Assembly (NCBI GenBank): GCA_019242435.1
Contig: JAFAVN010000419.1
Location: 1-9,351, forward strand
Reading direction: 5' to 3'
Length of the DNA stretch: 9,351 bases
Origin: Verrucomicrobiota bacterium
GTDB taxonomy: Bacteria > Verrucomicrobiota > Verrucomicrobiia > Chthoniobacterales > JAFAMB01
This document shows, one piece after another, positions 1 to 6,707 of this stretch. The notes beneath the pieces are model-generated. The model saw only the letters and a list, made by a program, of their open reading frames with translations. It did no database searches and was not told the DNA's origin. Within the stretch, counting starts at the first letter, position 1; each line of letters begins with the position of its first letter. The position numbers and the translations under genes are program-made.

Positions 1-122
1 TGAAACGGCGTAAAGACAAGGACGTCTTTCAGAGGCAGAGCTGCCACGTGCTGCCGCCCTACCATAAGAACCGGGAGCTTACGTAGGCTGCCCGGCTTTG
101 CCCGCTTGCGGACCGAATCTTC

Positions 123-146
123 TTCTTTGCGTCTTTGCGTCTTTGC
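123..146. repeat. Three tandem 8-bp units (consensus GTCTTTGC)
   Basis: Three back-to-back octamers lie at 123-130 (TTCTTTGC), 131-138 and 139-146 (both GTCTTTGC), ending 17 bp before the preferred ATG of the sensor kinase. The run is too regular to look like normal coding sequence, which argues against starting the kinase at the upstream in-frame ATG at 98. Its function is unknown; it may be a slippage-derived or dispersed short repeat. Confidence 0.7.
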
Positions 147-163
147 ATGAGAATTGGTGCCGA

Positions 164-1702
164 ATGGATGAAGCGAGCACCGCAGCGAGGCGGCGGATGG
201 CTTGGTCGGCTTCCTTCTCGGGAAAGCCTGTTGCTGCCCTTTGGCCCTATGCCTTAGCAGTGCTTTCCGTTTCGTTTGGTCTCGGAATAGCGCTCCTCTT
301 TCAACGGCTAGGCTTCCGCGCTGGACAAGTACCGCTGCTGCTTTTCGCAGTCGCCACTTCCTCATGGTATGGAGGAACTGGAGCTGCCGCCCTTGCCTTT
401 CTCCTCTCCTGCCTCGCCTTCGATTACTTTTTCACAGAGCCTCTCTACAGTCTGTATATCGTACCTGCTGATATCCCGTACTTTATTGTTTTTGCATTGT
501 TCGCAGCTCTAATCACTTGGTTCAGTGCAGTTCGGCGCCGGGTGGAAAGAGATCTTCGGCAAGCTCGTGAGCACCTGGAAATAGAAGTCGTACAACGGAC
601 CCGACAGGCCAGCCTGCTAAACCTGACTCACGATACCATTTTTGTCCGGGACATGGACGATGTGATCACCTACTGGAATCGGGGCGCCGAGGAGCTCTAC
701 GGTTGGACGCAGGAACAAGCGACCGGAAAGGACGCCCATGAGCTTCTGCATTCGGTTTTTTCGACGCCGATTGAGCAGATCCGCCAGGAGTTGCTGCGAA
801 CCGGCCGGTGGGAAGGGGCTCTGCACAATGCCAGAGCCGATGGAACAACGGTAATGGTCGCGAGCCGATGGTCATTGCAACGAGACGAGCGGGGTCGACC
901 CACTGCCATTCTGGAAACCAATAACGACATCACCGAGCGCGAGCGGCGAGCCGAAGAAATCCGGAGTCTGAACGTCGAACTGGGAAAACGAACTGCTCAG
1001 CTGGAAGCGAGCAACAAGGAATTAGAGGCATTTGCCTACTCAGTTTCCCACGACTTGCGGGCCCCTCTCCGCCATATGGCCGGATTCTCGGAGCTTTTAC
1101 AAAAGAACATCGCCTCGCAGCTGGATGAAAAAAGCCGGCGCTATATCTCGACGATCCTGGAAGCCTCCCGCCGCATGGGCGCTTTAATCGACGACCTTCT
1201 CTCCTTTTCCAGGATAGGCCGAGCCGAGGCCCGGAAAAGCATGGTCAGTCTGGGGCAGTTGGTCGAAGAAGCATTGGCCGAAGTCCGACGAGATGCCGCA
1301 GATCGCGAGATTATCTGGAAGATTGGTGAACTACCGTCTGCCTACGGAGACCGTTCCATGCTCCGTCTCGCTCTGGTTAATCTGATTTCGAATGCGGTAA
1401 AATTCACGCGAACGCGATCACCGGCTACCATCGAAATCGGTCCTATTGACCACGACCCGGATCAGCTAGGGCTGTTCATTCGAGACAATGGTGTCGGCTT
1501 TGATATGAAATACAGGAATAAGCTCTTTGGCGTATTCCAACGTCTTCATGCTGCTGAAGCATTTGAGGGCACGGGAATCGGACTGGCCACAGTACTGCGG
1601 ATCGCCCACCGGCACGGGGGCAGAGCCTGGGCCGAAGGCGCACTCGGAGAAGGGGCAACCTTTTATTTTTCAGTTTCTAAAACCAGCGAATATAAAATAT
1701 GA
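164..1702 (+). CDS. Membrane sensor histidine kinase (DUF4118-PAS-HisKA-HATPase)
   Basis: Inner-membrane sensor kinase, 512 residues from the ATG at 164; numbering is from that start. Four hydrophobic helices (about 28-46, 55-68, 70-90, 103-123) form a DUF4118/KdpD-like membrane block. A PAS domain follows (about 149-260, with WNRGAEELYGW and ending NDITERERR), then a short coiled coil, a HisKA domain with phospho-acceptor His296 in SVSHDLRAPL, and an HATPase domain with N-box N406/N410, G1 box DNGVG at 441-445 and G2 box GTGIGL at 469-474. The tail (FGVFQRLHA, AHRHGG) is of the phytochrome-like kinase type that usually partners Rcp1-like regulators, and such a regulator follows with an ATGA overlap. 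An in-frame ATG at 98 exists, but the stretch from it crosses a tandem repeat and looks non-coding; an ATG at 197 is a third option. The signal sensed is unknown. The family is certain, the start is moderately sure. Confidence 0.93.
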   Translation: MDEASTAARRRMAWSASFSGKPVAALWPYALAVLSVSFGLGIALLFQRLGFRAGQVPLLLFAVATSSWYGGTGAAALAFLLSCLAFDYFFTEPLYSLYIVPADIPYFIVFALFAALITWFSAVRRRVERDLRQAREHLEIEVVQRTRQASLLNLTHDTIFVRDMDDVITYWNRGAEELYGWTQEQATGKDAHELLHSVFSTPIEQIRQELLRTGRWEGALHNARADGTTVMVASRWSLQRDERGRPTAILETNNDITERERRAEEIRSLNVELGKRTAQLEASNKELEAFAYSVSHDLRAPLRHMAGFSELLQKNIASQLDEKSRRYISTILEASRRMGALIDDLLSFSRIGRAEARKSMVSLGQLVEEALAEVRRDAADREIIWKIGELPSAYGDRSMLRLALVNLISNAVKFTRTRSPATIEIGPIDHDPDQLGLFIRDNGVGFDMKYRNKLFGVFQRLHAAEAFEGTGIGLATVLRIAHRHGGRAWAEGALGEGATFYFSVSKTSEYKI

Positions 1703-2151
1703 GCGCCTTGGGACGCATTCTGTTGGTCGAAGATGACCCGAACGACGTAGAACTCACCCTGACCGCCTTGGAGGAATATTACCTGGCCAACGAGGTGATC
1801 GTAACTCGCGACGGCGCTGAGGCCTTGGATTATCTTTACAGCCGAGGCGCATTTGCTTCGCGTTCGAATGGGAACCCTGCGGTTTTACTTCTCGATTTGA
1901 AATTGCCCAAAATCGACGGATTAGAGGTCCTGCAACAGATTAAATCCGATGAGCACCTTAGAATGATTCCCGTCGTTGTGCTCACTTCCTCACGCGAGGA
2001 AAGAGACATGGTAGCCAGTTACCGGTTAGGGGTTAACGCCTATGTGGTTAAGCCGGTCGACTTCCATGAGTTCGTGAATGCTATTCGGGAGCTCGGAGTT
2101 TTTTGGGCAATTATCAATGAACCGCCGCCTGGTTCTATAAGAAAGCAATAG
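1699..2151 (+). CDS. Rcp1-like single-domain response regulator
   Basis: A 150-residue stand-alone receiver domain with no output domain. The acidic pocket is E11-D12-D13, the phospho-acceptor is Asp66 (LLLDLKLPKIDG), the switch Thr is T96 (VVLTSS) and the conserved Lys is K118 (VVKPVD). The extended segment between beta2 and beta3 (DGAEALDYLYSRGAF) and the TSSREERD motif are typical of the Rcp1 subfamily that is phosphorylated by PAS- or phytochrome-type kinases. Its ATG overlaps the stop of the upstream kinase (ATGA), so the two are translationally coupled and very probably cognate. It ends 7 nt before a REC-PAS kinase, suggesting that it shuttles phosphate or acts by protein contact and does not bind DNA. 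Family assignment is firm; the physiological target is unknown. Confidence 0.94.
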   Translation: MSALGRILLVEDDPNDVELTLTALEEYYLANEVIVTRDGAEALDYLYSRGAFASRSNGNPAVLLLDLKLPKIDGLEVLQQIKSDEHLRMIPVVVLTSSREERDMVASYRLGVNAYVVKPVDFHEFVNAIRELGVFWAIINEPPPGSIRKQ

Positions 2152-2158
2152 TCCGGAA

Positions 2159-3721
2159 ATGAAGCCGCCGTTGCGAATCCTTTACCTCGAGGATGATCCT
2201 ACGGACGCGGAACTCGTTGAGGAAACGCTGGCAGCCGACGGCATCAGCTGCGAGATCGTACGGGTGGAAACCGAGGGGGGGTTTACCAGTTCGCTCAAGG
2301 AAGGCGGTTTCGATTTGATTCTTGCAGACTATACCCTTCCCTCGTTTGACGGTCTGTCTGCGCTGAAGATCGCGCAAAAAGAGTGGCCACATGTGCCGTT
2401 AATCTTTGTTTCCGGCACTTTAGGTGAAGAACTAGCGATTGAAGCTCTCAAGATCGGCGCTACCGATTATGTCTTAAAGAACCGGCTATCCAGGCTCGTC
2501 CCCTCAGTGCAAAGAGCGCTGAGAGAGGCCGGTGAAAGACTCAATCTGAGTAAAGCACAAGAAGCCTTGCAGCGCAGTGAAGCTTACTTGACGCAAGGGC
2601 AAAAGCTCAGTCGTACCGGCAGTTTCGGCTGGGACTTTCATGGTGGAAAGATTTACTGGTCACAAGAGACTTTTCGCATCTTTGGGTACGAGCCGCCGAC
2701 GGAGCCCACTTTAGAATTACTATTGCGTCGCACTCATCCCGAAGATCGAGGCCTGGTCCAAGAATTTGTAGACCGGGTCTGGCGAGAGAGAAATGATTTC
2801 GATTTTCAACATCGCCTGATGATGTCGGATGGTTCGGTCAAATACCTTCGGGTGGTTGGGCACCCTTCAAAAAACGCGTCAGGCAGCTTTGAGTTCGTGG
2901 GCGCGGTTACAGACATCACCGAGCAGAAGCTGGCTGAAGAAGCTCTGCGCAAAGCTCAAGCAGAGCTGGCCCACATTACCCGAGTGACTACGCTGGGCGA
3001 GCTTACCGCCTCGATCGCGCATGAGATTAACCAGCCGCTGGCCGCCGTTCTTACTAACGCTAACCTCGGTATTCGCTGGCTCTCCGGAAATTCTCCGAAC
3101 ATCGACGAAGCCAGCGCCGCCATGCGACGCATTGTGCGCGACGGGAACCGGGTAAGCGATGTGATCTCGCGGATGCGAGCTTTGTTTAAGAAGGCTCCGA
3201 CAGCGAACGAATGGCTTGCCATAAACGATGCCATTGCAGAAATCGTGGTACTCACTCAAGGCGAAGCACAACGAAATTCTGTATTATTGCGGACTGAGCT
3301 CGCTGACGACTTGCCGCTCGTTTCAGGGGATCGAATTCAGCTACAACAAGTAGTTCTCAATCTGTTAATGAACGCAATCGAAGCGATGAGCGCCGCCGGC
3401 GAAGGTCCGCGAGAACTGTGGATTAGCTCAACCAAGGTTGCCGGCGCCGTGATCCCAAAAAAGATTATCTTCGACGCTAAACGCCATGCTGAGTCAGAAT
3501 ACCATTACATCTTAGTGGGGATACGAGACTCCGGTCCCGGGTTGGATCCGGAGAATCTTGGCCGCGTTTTCGATGCCTTTTTTACTACCAAGCCTCAGGG
3601 CCTGGGGATGGGTTTGGCGATCAGCACTTCTATTATCGAAGCTCACGGAGGTCAGCTTTGGGCAACGCCAAATGAGCCCCGCGGAGCAGTTTTTCAGTTT
3701 GCGTTGCCGATCACCGGCTAG
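2159..3721 (+). CDS. Hybrid REC-PAS-histidine kinase, FixL-like transmitter
   Basis: Cytoplasmic 520-residue kinase with no membrane helix. An N-terminal receiver domain (about 5-125) has the E11-D12-D13 pocket, Asp57 acceptor (LILADYTLPSFDG), Ser85 and Lys107 (YVLKNRL). A PAS fold of the PAS_3 type follows (about 150-257: GSFGWDF, HPEDR, ending TDITEQK). The HisKA domain carries His288 in ASIAHEINQPLAAV, the FixL/NtrB-like H-box. The HATPase domain has N401/N405, D457-SGPG, the FDAFFTTK F-box and GLGMGL at 481-486. The N-terminal receiver can accept phosphate from the upstream kinase, so the three genes can work as a branched relay. The start is 7 nt after the previous stop. The TAG stop lies at a CTAG insertion site of a miniature element; the stop is retained with or without it, so the protein appears intact. 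Confidence 0.93.
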   Translation: MKPPLRILYLEDDPTDAELVEETLAADGISCEIVRVETEGGFTSSLKEGGFDLILADYTLPSFDGLSALKIAQKEWPHVPLIFVSGTLGEELAIEALKIGATDYVLKNRLSRLVPSVQRALREAGERLNLSKAQEALQRSEAYLTQGQKLSRTGSFGWDFHGGKIYWSQETFRIFGYEPPTEPTLELLLRRTHPEDRGLVQEFVDRVWRERNDFDFQHRLMMSDGSVKYLRVVGHPSKNASGSFEFVGAVTDITEQKLAEEALRKAQAELAHITRVTTLGELTASIAHEINQPLAAVLTNANLGIRWLSGNSPNIDEASAAMRRIVRDGNRVSDVISRMRALFKKAPTANEWLAINDAIAEIVVLTQGEAQRNSVLLRTELADDLPLVSGDRIQLQQVVLNLLMNAIEAMSAAGEGPRELWISSTKVAGAVIPKKIIFDAKRHAESEYHYILVGIRDSGPGLDPENLGRVFDAFFTTKPQGLGMGLAISTSIIEAHGGQLWATPNEPRGAVFQFALPITG

Positions 3722-3739
3722 TGTCCTGTCCCATAAATA
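3718..3739 (+). repeat. Left terminal inverted repeat of complete MITE
   Basis: Begins CTAGTGTCCTGTCCCATAAA and is the exact reverse complement of 3988-4009. Its first bases overlap the TAG stop codon of the hybrid kinase gene. Confidence 0.9.
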
Positions 3740-4008
3740 GCTTAGCTTTCGTTGCGATCAAAATCGCCGCCGGCAAGGCGGTCCGAAGCCGGACTGGCAG
3801 TAAGGAGGGCGCCTATCTAGATTGATACGTAAGCGACGAGCAACGCGGCCGCCGGCCCATTTTCACCGGAACCTCCGGGCCGTCGGCCGGTTGGCGGTTT
3901 TTCCGCGTTGCTCACTCCTTTCAATTTAGATATGCTCGTCGTTCGCGCCTTGAAAAACCGTCAACGGGCCGGCGGCGAAACCCAAGTTATTTATGGGACA
4001 GGACACTA
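3719..4008. mobile_element. Miniature inverted-repeat element (MITE), IS630/Tc1-like target, complete copy
   Basis: A 286-bp non-coding element (3721-4006) flanked by the dinucleotide TA (3719-3720 and 4007-4008), each within CTAG. Including that CTAG, the ends form a perfect 22-bp inverted repeat, 3718-3739 against 3988-4009, with core TGTCCTGTCCCATAAATA. TA duplication inside CTAG is the known preference of IS630-family transposases, so mobilisation by such an enzyme in trans is inferred. The interior contains further dyads: an arm at about 3813-3848 (TATCTAGATTG through CAACGCGG) is nearly inverted at about 3903-3932 (CCGCGTTGCTCAC through TTAGATA), and GTCCG/CGGAC pairs at 3781-3794. No transposase frame fits. 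It fills almost the whole 311-bp gap between the hybrid kinase and the oxidoreductase. Confidence 0.87.
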
Positions 4009-4009
4009 G
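3988..4009 (-). repeat. Right terminal inverted repeat of complete MITE
   Basis: Reads TATTTATGGGACAGGACACT then AG on the plus strand, a perfect 22-bp inverse of the left end. It ends 23 bp before the ATG of the oxidoreductase gene. Confidence 0.9.
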
Positions 4010-4032
4010 TTCAATCAAAGCCCAGATCTGCT

Positions 4033-5430
4033 ATGCAAAATCCCGAAGAATACGAGGTGGTGGTACTCGGCAGCGGTGAAGCAGGCAAGTACATTGCCTG
4101 GACGGAGGCGAGAAAAGGAATGCGGGCTGCCGTTATTGAAAAAAAATATGTTGGCGGCTCCTGTCCTAACATCGCTTGCTTGCCGAGCAAGAACATTATC
4201 CACAGTGCAAAGGTAGCGTCCTACTTTTGGCGCAGTGAAGAATTCGGAATCACGAAGGACAACTGCCAGATTCACATGCCTGGTGTGCGAGATCGCAAAC
4301 GAAAGATGGTAGGTGGGCTCATAGACATGCACCTCGCCAATTTTAAGACTTCCGGAGCGGAATTAGTGATGGGCTCTGGCCGCTTCATTGGCCCAAAGAC
4401 GCTTGAGGTCGACCTGGCGAGCGGGGGGACGCGCGTTCTTCACGGAAAAAATGTGATTATCAGTACGGGCTCTCGCGCCACCATTGAGCCGATTCCGGGG
4501 CTTTCCGAGACAAGACCTCTGACCCATATCGAGGTGCTCGATCTTGATAAAATCCCGGAGCACCTTTTGATAGTCGGCGGCGGTTACATTGGGCTTGAAC
4601 TAGCCCAAGCGATGCGCCGATTGGGAAGCAGGGTGACCATCGTCGAACGCAATGCTCGATTGGCGCATCGAGAGGATGAAGACGTTAAGGATATGCTCCA
4701 CGACATTTGTGGTGACGAAGGTATCGACGTGATCACCAATGCTCGAATTACAAGAGTAGAGGGGAAGTCCGGAGACCAAGTGAAAATTCATGCCAAGCAG
4801 GAGGGCTCCGAGCTTAGCCTGGAAGGCAGCCATATTTTAATCGCAAGTGGGCGCACTCCTAACACTCAGGGTATCGGGTTGGAGCTAGCTGGAGTAGAAA
4901 CCACACCTCTTGGGCATGTGAGGGTCAACGAACGTCTTGAAACCACGGCGCCAGGAGTATGGGCGGTTGGAGACTGCGCCGGTAGCCCCCATTTCACTCA
5001 TATCGCGTTCGACGATTACCGGGTTGTGCGAGAGAACCTGGCTGGAGGCCATCGCGTGACCACCGGCCGGCAAGTGCCGTTCTGCATGTTCACTGATCCT
5101 GAATTTGCTCGAATCGGTCTTAGCGAAACCGAAGCAAAAGAACGATCTATCCCTTATCGGTTGGCTAAGCTACCTATTGTCTCAGTGCTACGGGCCCGCA
5201 CTTTGTCTGAAACTCGAGGTTTTCTGAAAGCGCTTATCGAGAGCGAGAGCGATCGCATTCTGGGCTTCACTGCTATCTGTGTCGAAGCGGGCGAAATGAT
5301 TGCTACTGTACAGGTAGCAATGCTGGCAGGACTTCCATATACCGCATTGCGCGATGCAATCTTCACACATCCAACCATGCCGGAGGGCCTGATTGCCCTA
5401 TTCTCGAACGTTCCTCGTGAACCAGCATGA
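4033..5430 (+). CDS. FAD-dependent pyridine nucleotide-disulfide oxidoreductase (MerA/Lpd-like)
   Basis: A 465-residue class I flavin disulfide reductase. The FAD ADP-binding loop GSGEAG is at 13-18, the redox-active pair C44-C49 sits in GGSCPNIACLPSKN, the NAD(P)H-binding GGGYIG at 182-187, the second FAD motif WAVGDCAG at 310-317, and the C-terminal dimer-interface His446/Glu451 pair lies in HPTMPEG. This layout fits dihydrolipoamide dehydrogenase, mercuric reductase and RclA relatives. There is no N-terminal HMA domain and no C-terminal vicinal Cys pair, so true MerA activity is unlikely. The CPNIAC redox loop and the SGEAGKYIAW loop differ from classical Lpd (CLNVGC type), and no 2-oxoacid dehydrogenase genes lie nearby. 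The substrate cannot be told. The ATG at 4033 has no strong Shine-Dalgarno sequence. Before the MITE insertion the gene would have started 23 nt after the kinase stop, so it probably belonged to that operon. Confidence 0.9.
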   Translation: MQNPEEYEVVVLGSGEAGKYIAWTEARKGMRAAVIEKKYVGGSCPNIACLPSKNIIHSAKVASYFWRSEEFGITKDNCQIHMPGVRDRKRKMVGGLIDMHLANFKTSGAELVMGSGRFIGPKTLEVDLASGGTRVLHGKNVIISTGSRATIEPIPGLSETRPLTHIEVLDLDKIPEHLLIVGGGYIGLELAQAMRRLGSRVTIVERNARLAHREDEDVKDMLHDICGDEGIDVITNARITRVEGKSGDQVKIHAKQEGSELSLEGSHILIASGRTPNTQGIGLELAGVETTPLGHVRVNERLETTAPGVWAVGDCAGSPHFTHIAFDDYRVVRENLAGGHRVTTGRQVPFCMFTDPEFARIGLSETEAKERSIPYRLAKLPIVSVLRARTLSETRGFLKALIESESDRILGFTAICVEAGEMIATVQVAMLAGLPYTALRDAIFTHPTMPEGLIALFSNVPREPA

Positions 5431-5448
5431 AAGCAGCCTTTGCCAATC

Positions 5449-5618
5449 TAGTGTCCTGTCCCATAAATAACTTGGCTTTCGCCGCCGGCCAGTTGGCGGT
5501 TTTTTCAAAGCGCGAACGACGAGCATATCTAAGTTGATACGTAAGGAGTGAGCAACGCGGAAAAACCGCCAATCGGCCACGGGCCGGAGGGTTGCGATGA
5601 AAATGGGCCGGCGGCCGC
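5449..5618 (-). mobile_element. Truncated, inverted second copy of the MITE
   Basis: Starts in CTAG (5448-5451) with the same terminal sequence GTGTCCTGTCCCATAAATA and follows the reverse complement of the complete copy (from 4006 back to 3845) as far as GGGCCGGCGGCCGC at 5605-5618, where similarity stops abruptly. About 124 bp equivalent to 3721-3844, including the second terminal repeat, is missing. The shared part is clearly similar by eye, with substitutions and one 5-6 bp indel (TTGATACGTAAGGAG here against TTGAAAGGAG there), so the copies are not recent identical duplicates. It lies 20 bp after the oxidoreductase stop and runs into the 5' side of the DUF302 gene. Confidence 0.85.
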
Positions 5619-5641
5619 ATGAAGCTATCGTAAGCACAACC

Positions 5642-6019
5642 ATGAATGTCGCTGGACTTAGAACCCTGCCGAGTCCTTACTCGGTCCAGGAAACAATCGA
5701 TCGATTAACAAATTTACTCAGATCGAAAGGTATCAAAATATTTGCCCGGATCGATCAAGCCGCCGAAGCTCAAGCGGCGGGGCTTTCGATGCGTCCCACG
5801 GAGCTTTTGATCTTCGGCGATCCGAAAACGGGTACCCCATTGATGAACGAGTACCCGTCATTGGCCGTCGATCTACCGTTGAAGGCGCTCGCCTGGGAAG
5901 CCGCAGACAGCAAAGTTTATCTCAGCTTTAACTCTGCCGAGTATCTAATCGAGAGGCACCATCTCGCCGGCGAACCGTTTAAGCCTTTAGAGGCGCTGTT
6001 TGCTCGGGCGACAGAGTAG
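5642..6019 (+). CDS. DUF302 family protein
   Basis: A 125-residue protein from the ATG at 5642. It matches the DUF302 pattern across almost its full length: SVQETIDRLTNLLRSKGIKIFARIDQ near the N-terminus (about 14-39), AAEAQAAGLSMRPTELLIFGDPKTGTPLM (41-69), then YPSLAVDLPLKALAWE (71-86) and KVYLSFNSAEYL. The family fold is a small alpha/beta domain of unknown biochemical role, often found near redox or metal-related genes; here it follows a flavin disulfide reductase. The frame stays open upstream to an ATG at 5597, which would add 15 residues encoded partly by the truncated MITE. The domain itself begins after 5642, so the shorter start is preferred, although no clear Shine-Dalgarno sequence decides it. 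The insertion or deletion that removed the MITE end may also have removed the original promoter. Confidence 0.85.
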   Translation: MNVAGLRTLPSPYSVQETIDRLTNLLRSKGIKIFARIDQAAEAQAAGLSMRPTELLIFGDPKTGTPLMNEYPSLAVDLPLKALAWEAADSKVYLSFNSAEYLIERHHLAGEPFKPLEALFARATE

Positions 6020-6038
6020 GCTGGACGGCCGAGGCTCC

Positions 6039-6050
6039 AAGGTCGACCTT
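6039..6050. promoter_or_regulatory. 12-bp perfect palindrome AAGGTCGACCTT
   Basis: A perfect 12-bp palindrome lies 19 bp after the DUF302 stop, in the gap before the channel operon. It could be an operator or simply chance; no T-tract follows, so it is not a standard terminator. Confidence 0.3.
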
Positions 6051-6084
6051 TGAGGTTCGCGGGTCGTGGTACGCCAGCCGTTGC

Positions 6085-6107
6085 CCTACCCGGAGACCAG
6101 GGGTAGG
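6085..6107 (+). promoter_or_regulatory. Hairpin in the leader of the channel operon
   Basis: CCTACCC (6085-6091) pairs with GGGTAGG (6101-6107) around a 9-nt loop, ending 9 nt before the Shine-Dalgarno sequence of the next gene. It may affect ribosome access or mark the end of the upstream transcript; there is no T-run. Confidence 0.3.
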
Positions 6108-6116
6108 CTAGGTATC

Positions 6117-6123
6117 AGGAGGG
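6117..6123 (+). promoter_or_regulatory. Strong ribosome binding site AGGAGGG
   Basis: AGGAGGG lies 5 nt before the ATG at 6129 and decides that start over the in-frame ATG at 6066, which would add 21 residues of non-conserved, Arg/Pro-rich sequence before the first membrane helix. Confidence 0.8.
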
Positions 6124-6128
6124 CGGCA

Positions 6129-6707
6129 ATGAAAAAACATCTGTTTTTAAAGTGGTGTCTGGCAACGTTGATTACGCTTGTTGTCATCTTTCTCACTCTG
6201 ATTGTGGCCCAGAACCAGGCGCTCAGCGTAAGTCCGGTAGCGAAAGTTATGGTCGGAGTCATCGTTCTCGTCTACACGATCGCGACCGCATACTGTGCGA
6301 CGCTCTGCTGGCAGACTGATCAAGCATTAGAGGATCTGGAGCAAAGCGATGGGTGGACTGAGAAAAACCGTGAGGCCATAAGAGAATTCCTGCGAAAAAT
6401 GGGGCACAAGGCAGATCAAGTGAGCTTCGCCGCAAACGAGTGTCCCTATATCGGGTTGTTGGGCGCCATCACCGGCATTTTCTTCTTCATGACCAGCAGC
6501 CTCGGAACTGGCTTTGATCCCAATCATATTAAAGAGGTCATGTCCGACTCGCTGACCGGCATCGGGATAGCGTTCATACCAACGATCGCCGGCGTTTTCT
6601 TTCGGATAATCCTATCATGGGAACATTACATGATTACCCATGAGGTGGAATCCGCGCTAAAGGGTTTCACACCGGGTAGGAATTACGTAAGACCAGCGCA
6701 AACGTGA
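6129..6707 (+). CDS. MotA/TolQ/ExbB-like proton-channel family membrane protein
   Basis: A 192-residue integral membrane protein. Four hydrophobic segments are visible: about 8-27, 37-58, 106-124 and 139-162. The third contains PYIGLLGAITGIFF (106-119), close to the GLLGTVTGM signature of ExbB/TolQ helices, with Thr115 in the pore position; the fourth (SLTGIGIAFIPTIAGVFF) matches the small-residue-rich last helix of that superfamily. A charged cytoplasmic loop (about 62-104) links the halves. The protein is shorter than typical MotA. It overlaps the next gene, an ExbD-like partner, by 4 nt (GTGA), the usual pairing of stator subunits, so the two probably form an ion-conducting complex in the inner membrane. 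No torque-generating tail or flagellar neighbours are present. A decayed relative lies at 8656-8903. Family assignment is by motif and context; the energised process is unknown. Confidence 0.78.
   Translation: MKKHLFLKWCLATLITLVVIFLTLIVAQNQALSVSPVAKVMVGVIVLVYTIATAYCATLCWQTDQALEDLEQSDGWTEKNREAIREFLRKMGHKADQVSFAANECPYIGLLGAITGIFFFMTSSLGTGFDPNHIKEVMSDSLTGIGIAFIPTIAGVFFRIILSWEHYMITHEVESALKGFTPGRNYVRPAQT

Noticed and set aside
3..86. Open frame ending in TAG at 84-86, possibly the C-terminal end of an upstream gene
   Set aside because: Only 27 codons of basic, non-diagnostic sequence are visible; too little to tell a gene end from chance.
98..163. N-terminal extension of the sensor kinase from the ATG at 98
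   Set aside because: The extension is encoded across a tandem octamer repeat, has no ribosome binding site and is not needed by any domain.
2879..3271. Minus-strand open frame of 130 codons opposite the hybrid kinase
   Set aside because: Lies entirely over conserved HisKA/PAS coding sequence, with no start signal or recognisable domain; a shadow of the plus-strand gene.
3950..3994. Outward promoter in the MITE for the oxidoreductase (TTGAAA with TATTTAT)
   Set aside because: The two boxes are more than 30 bp apart, far from the usual 16-18 bp spacing.
4033..5430. Mercuric reductase (merA)
   Set aside because: No HMA domain, no C-terminal vicinal cysteines, and no mer genes nearby.
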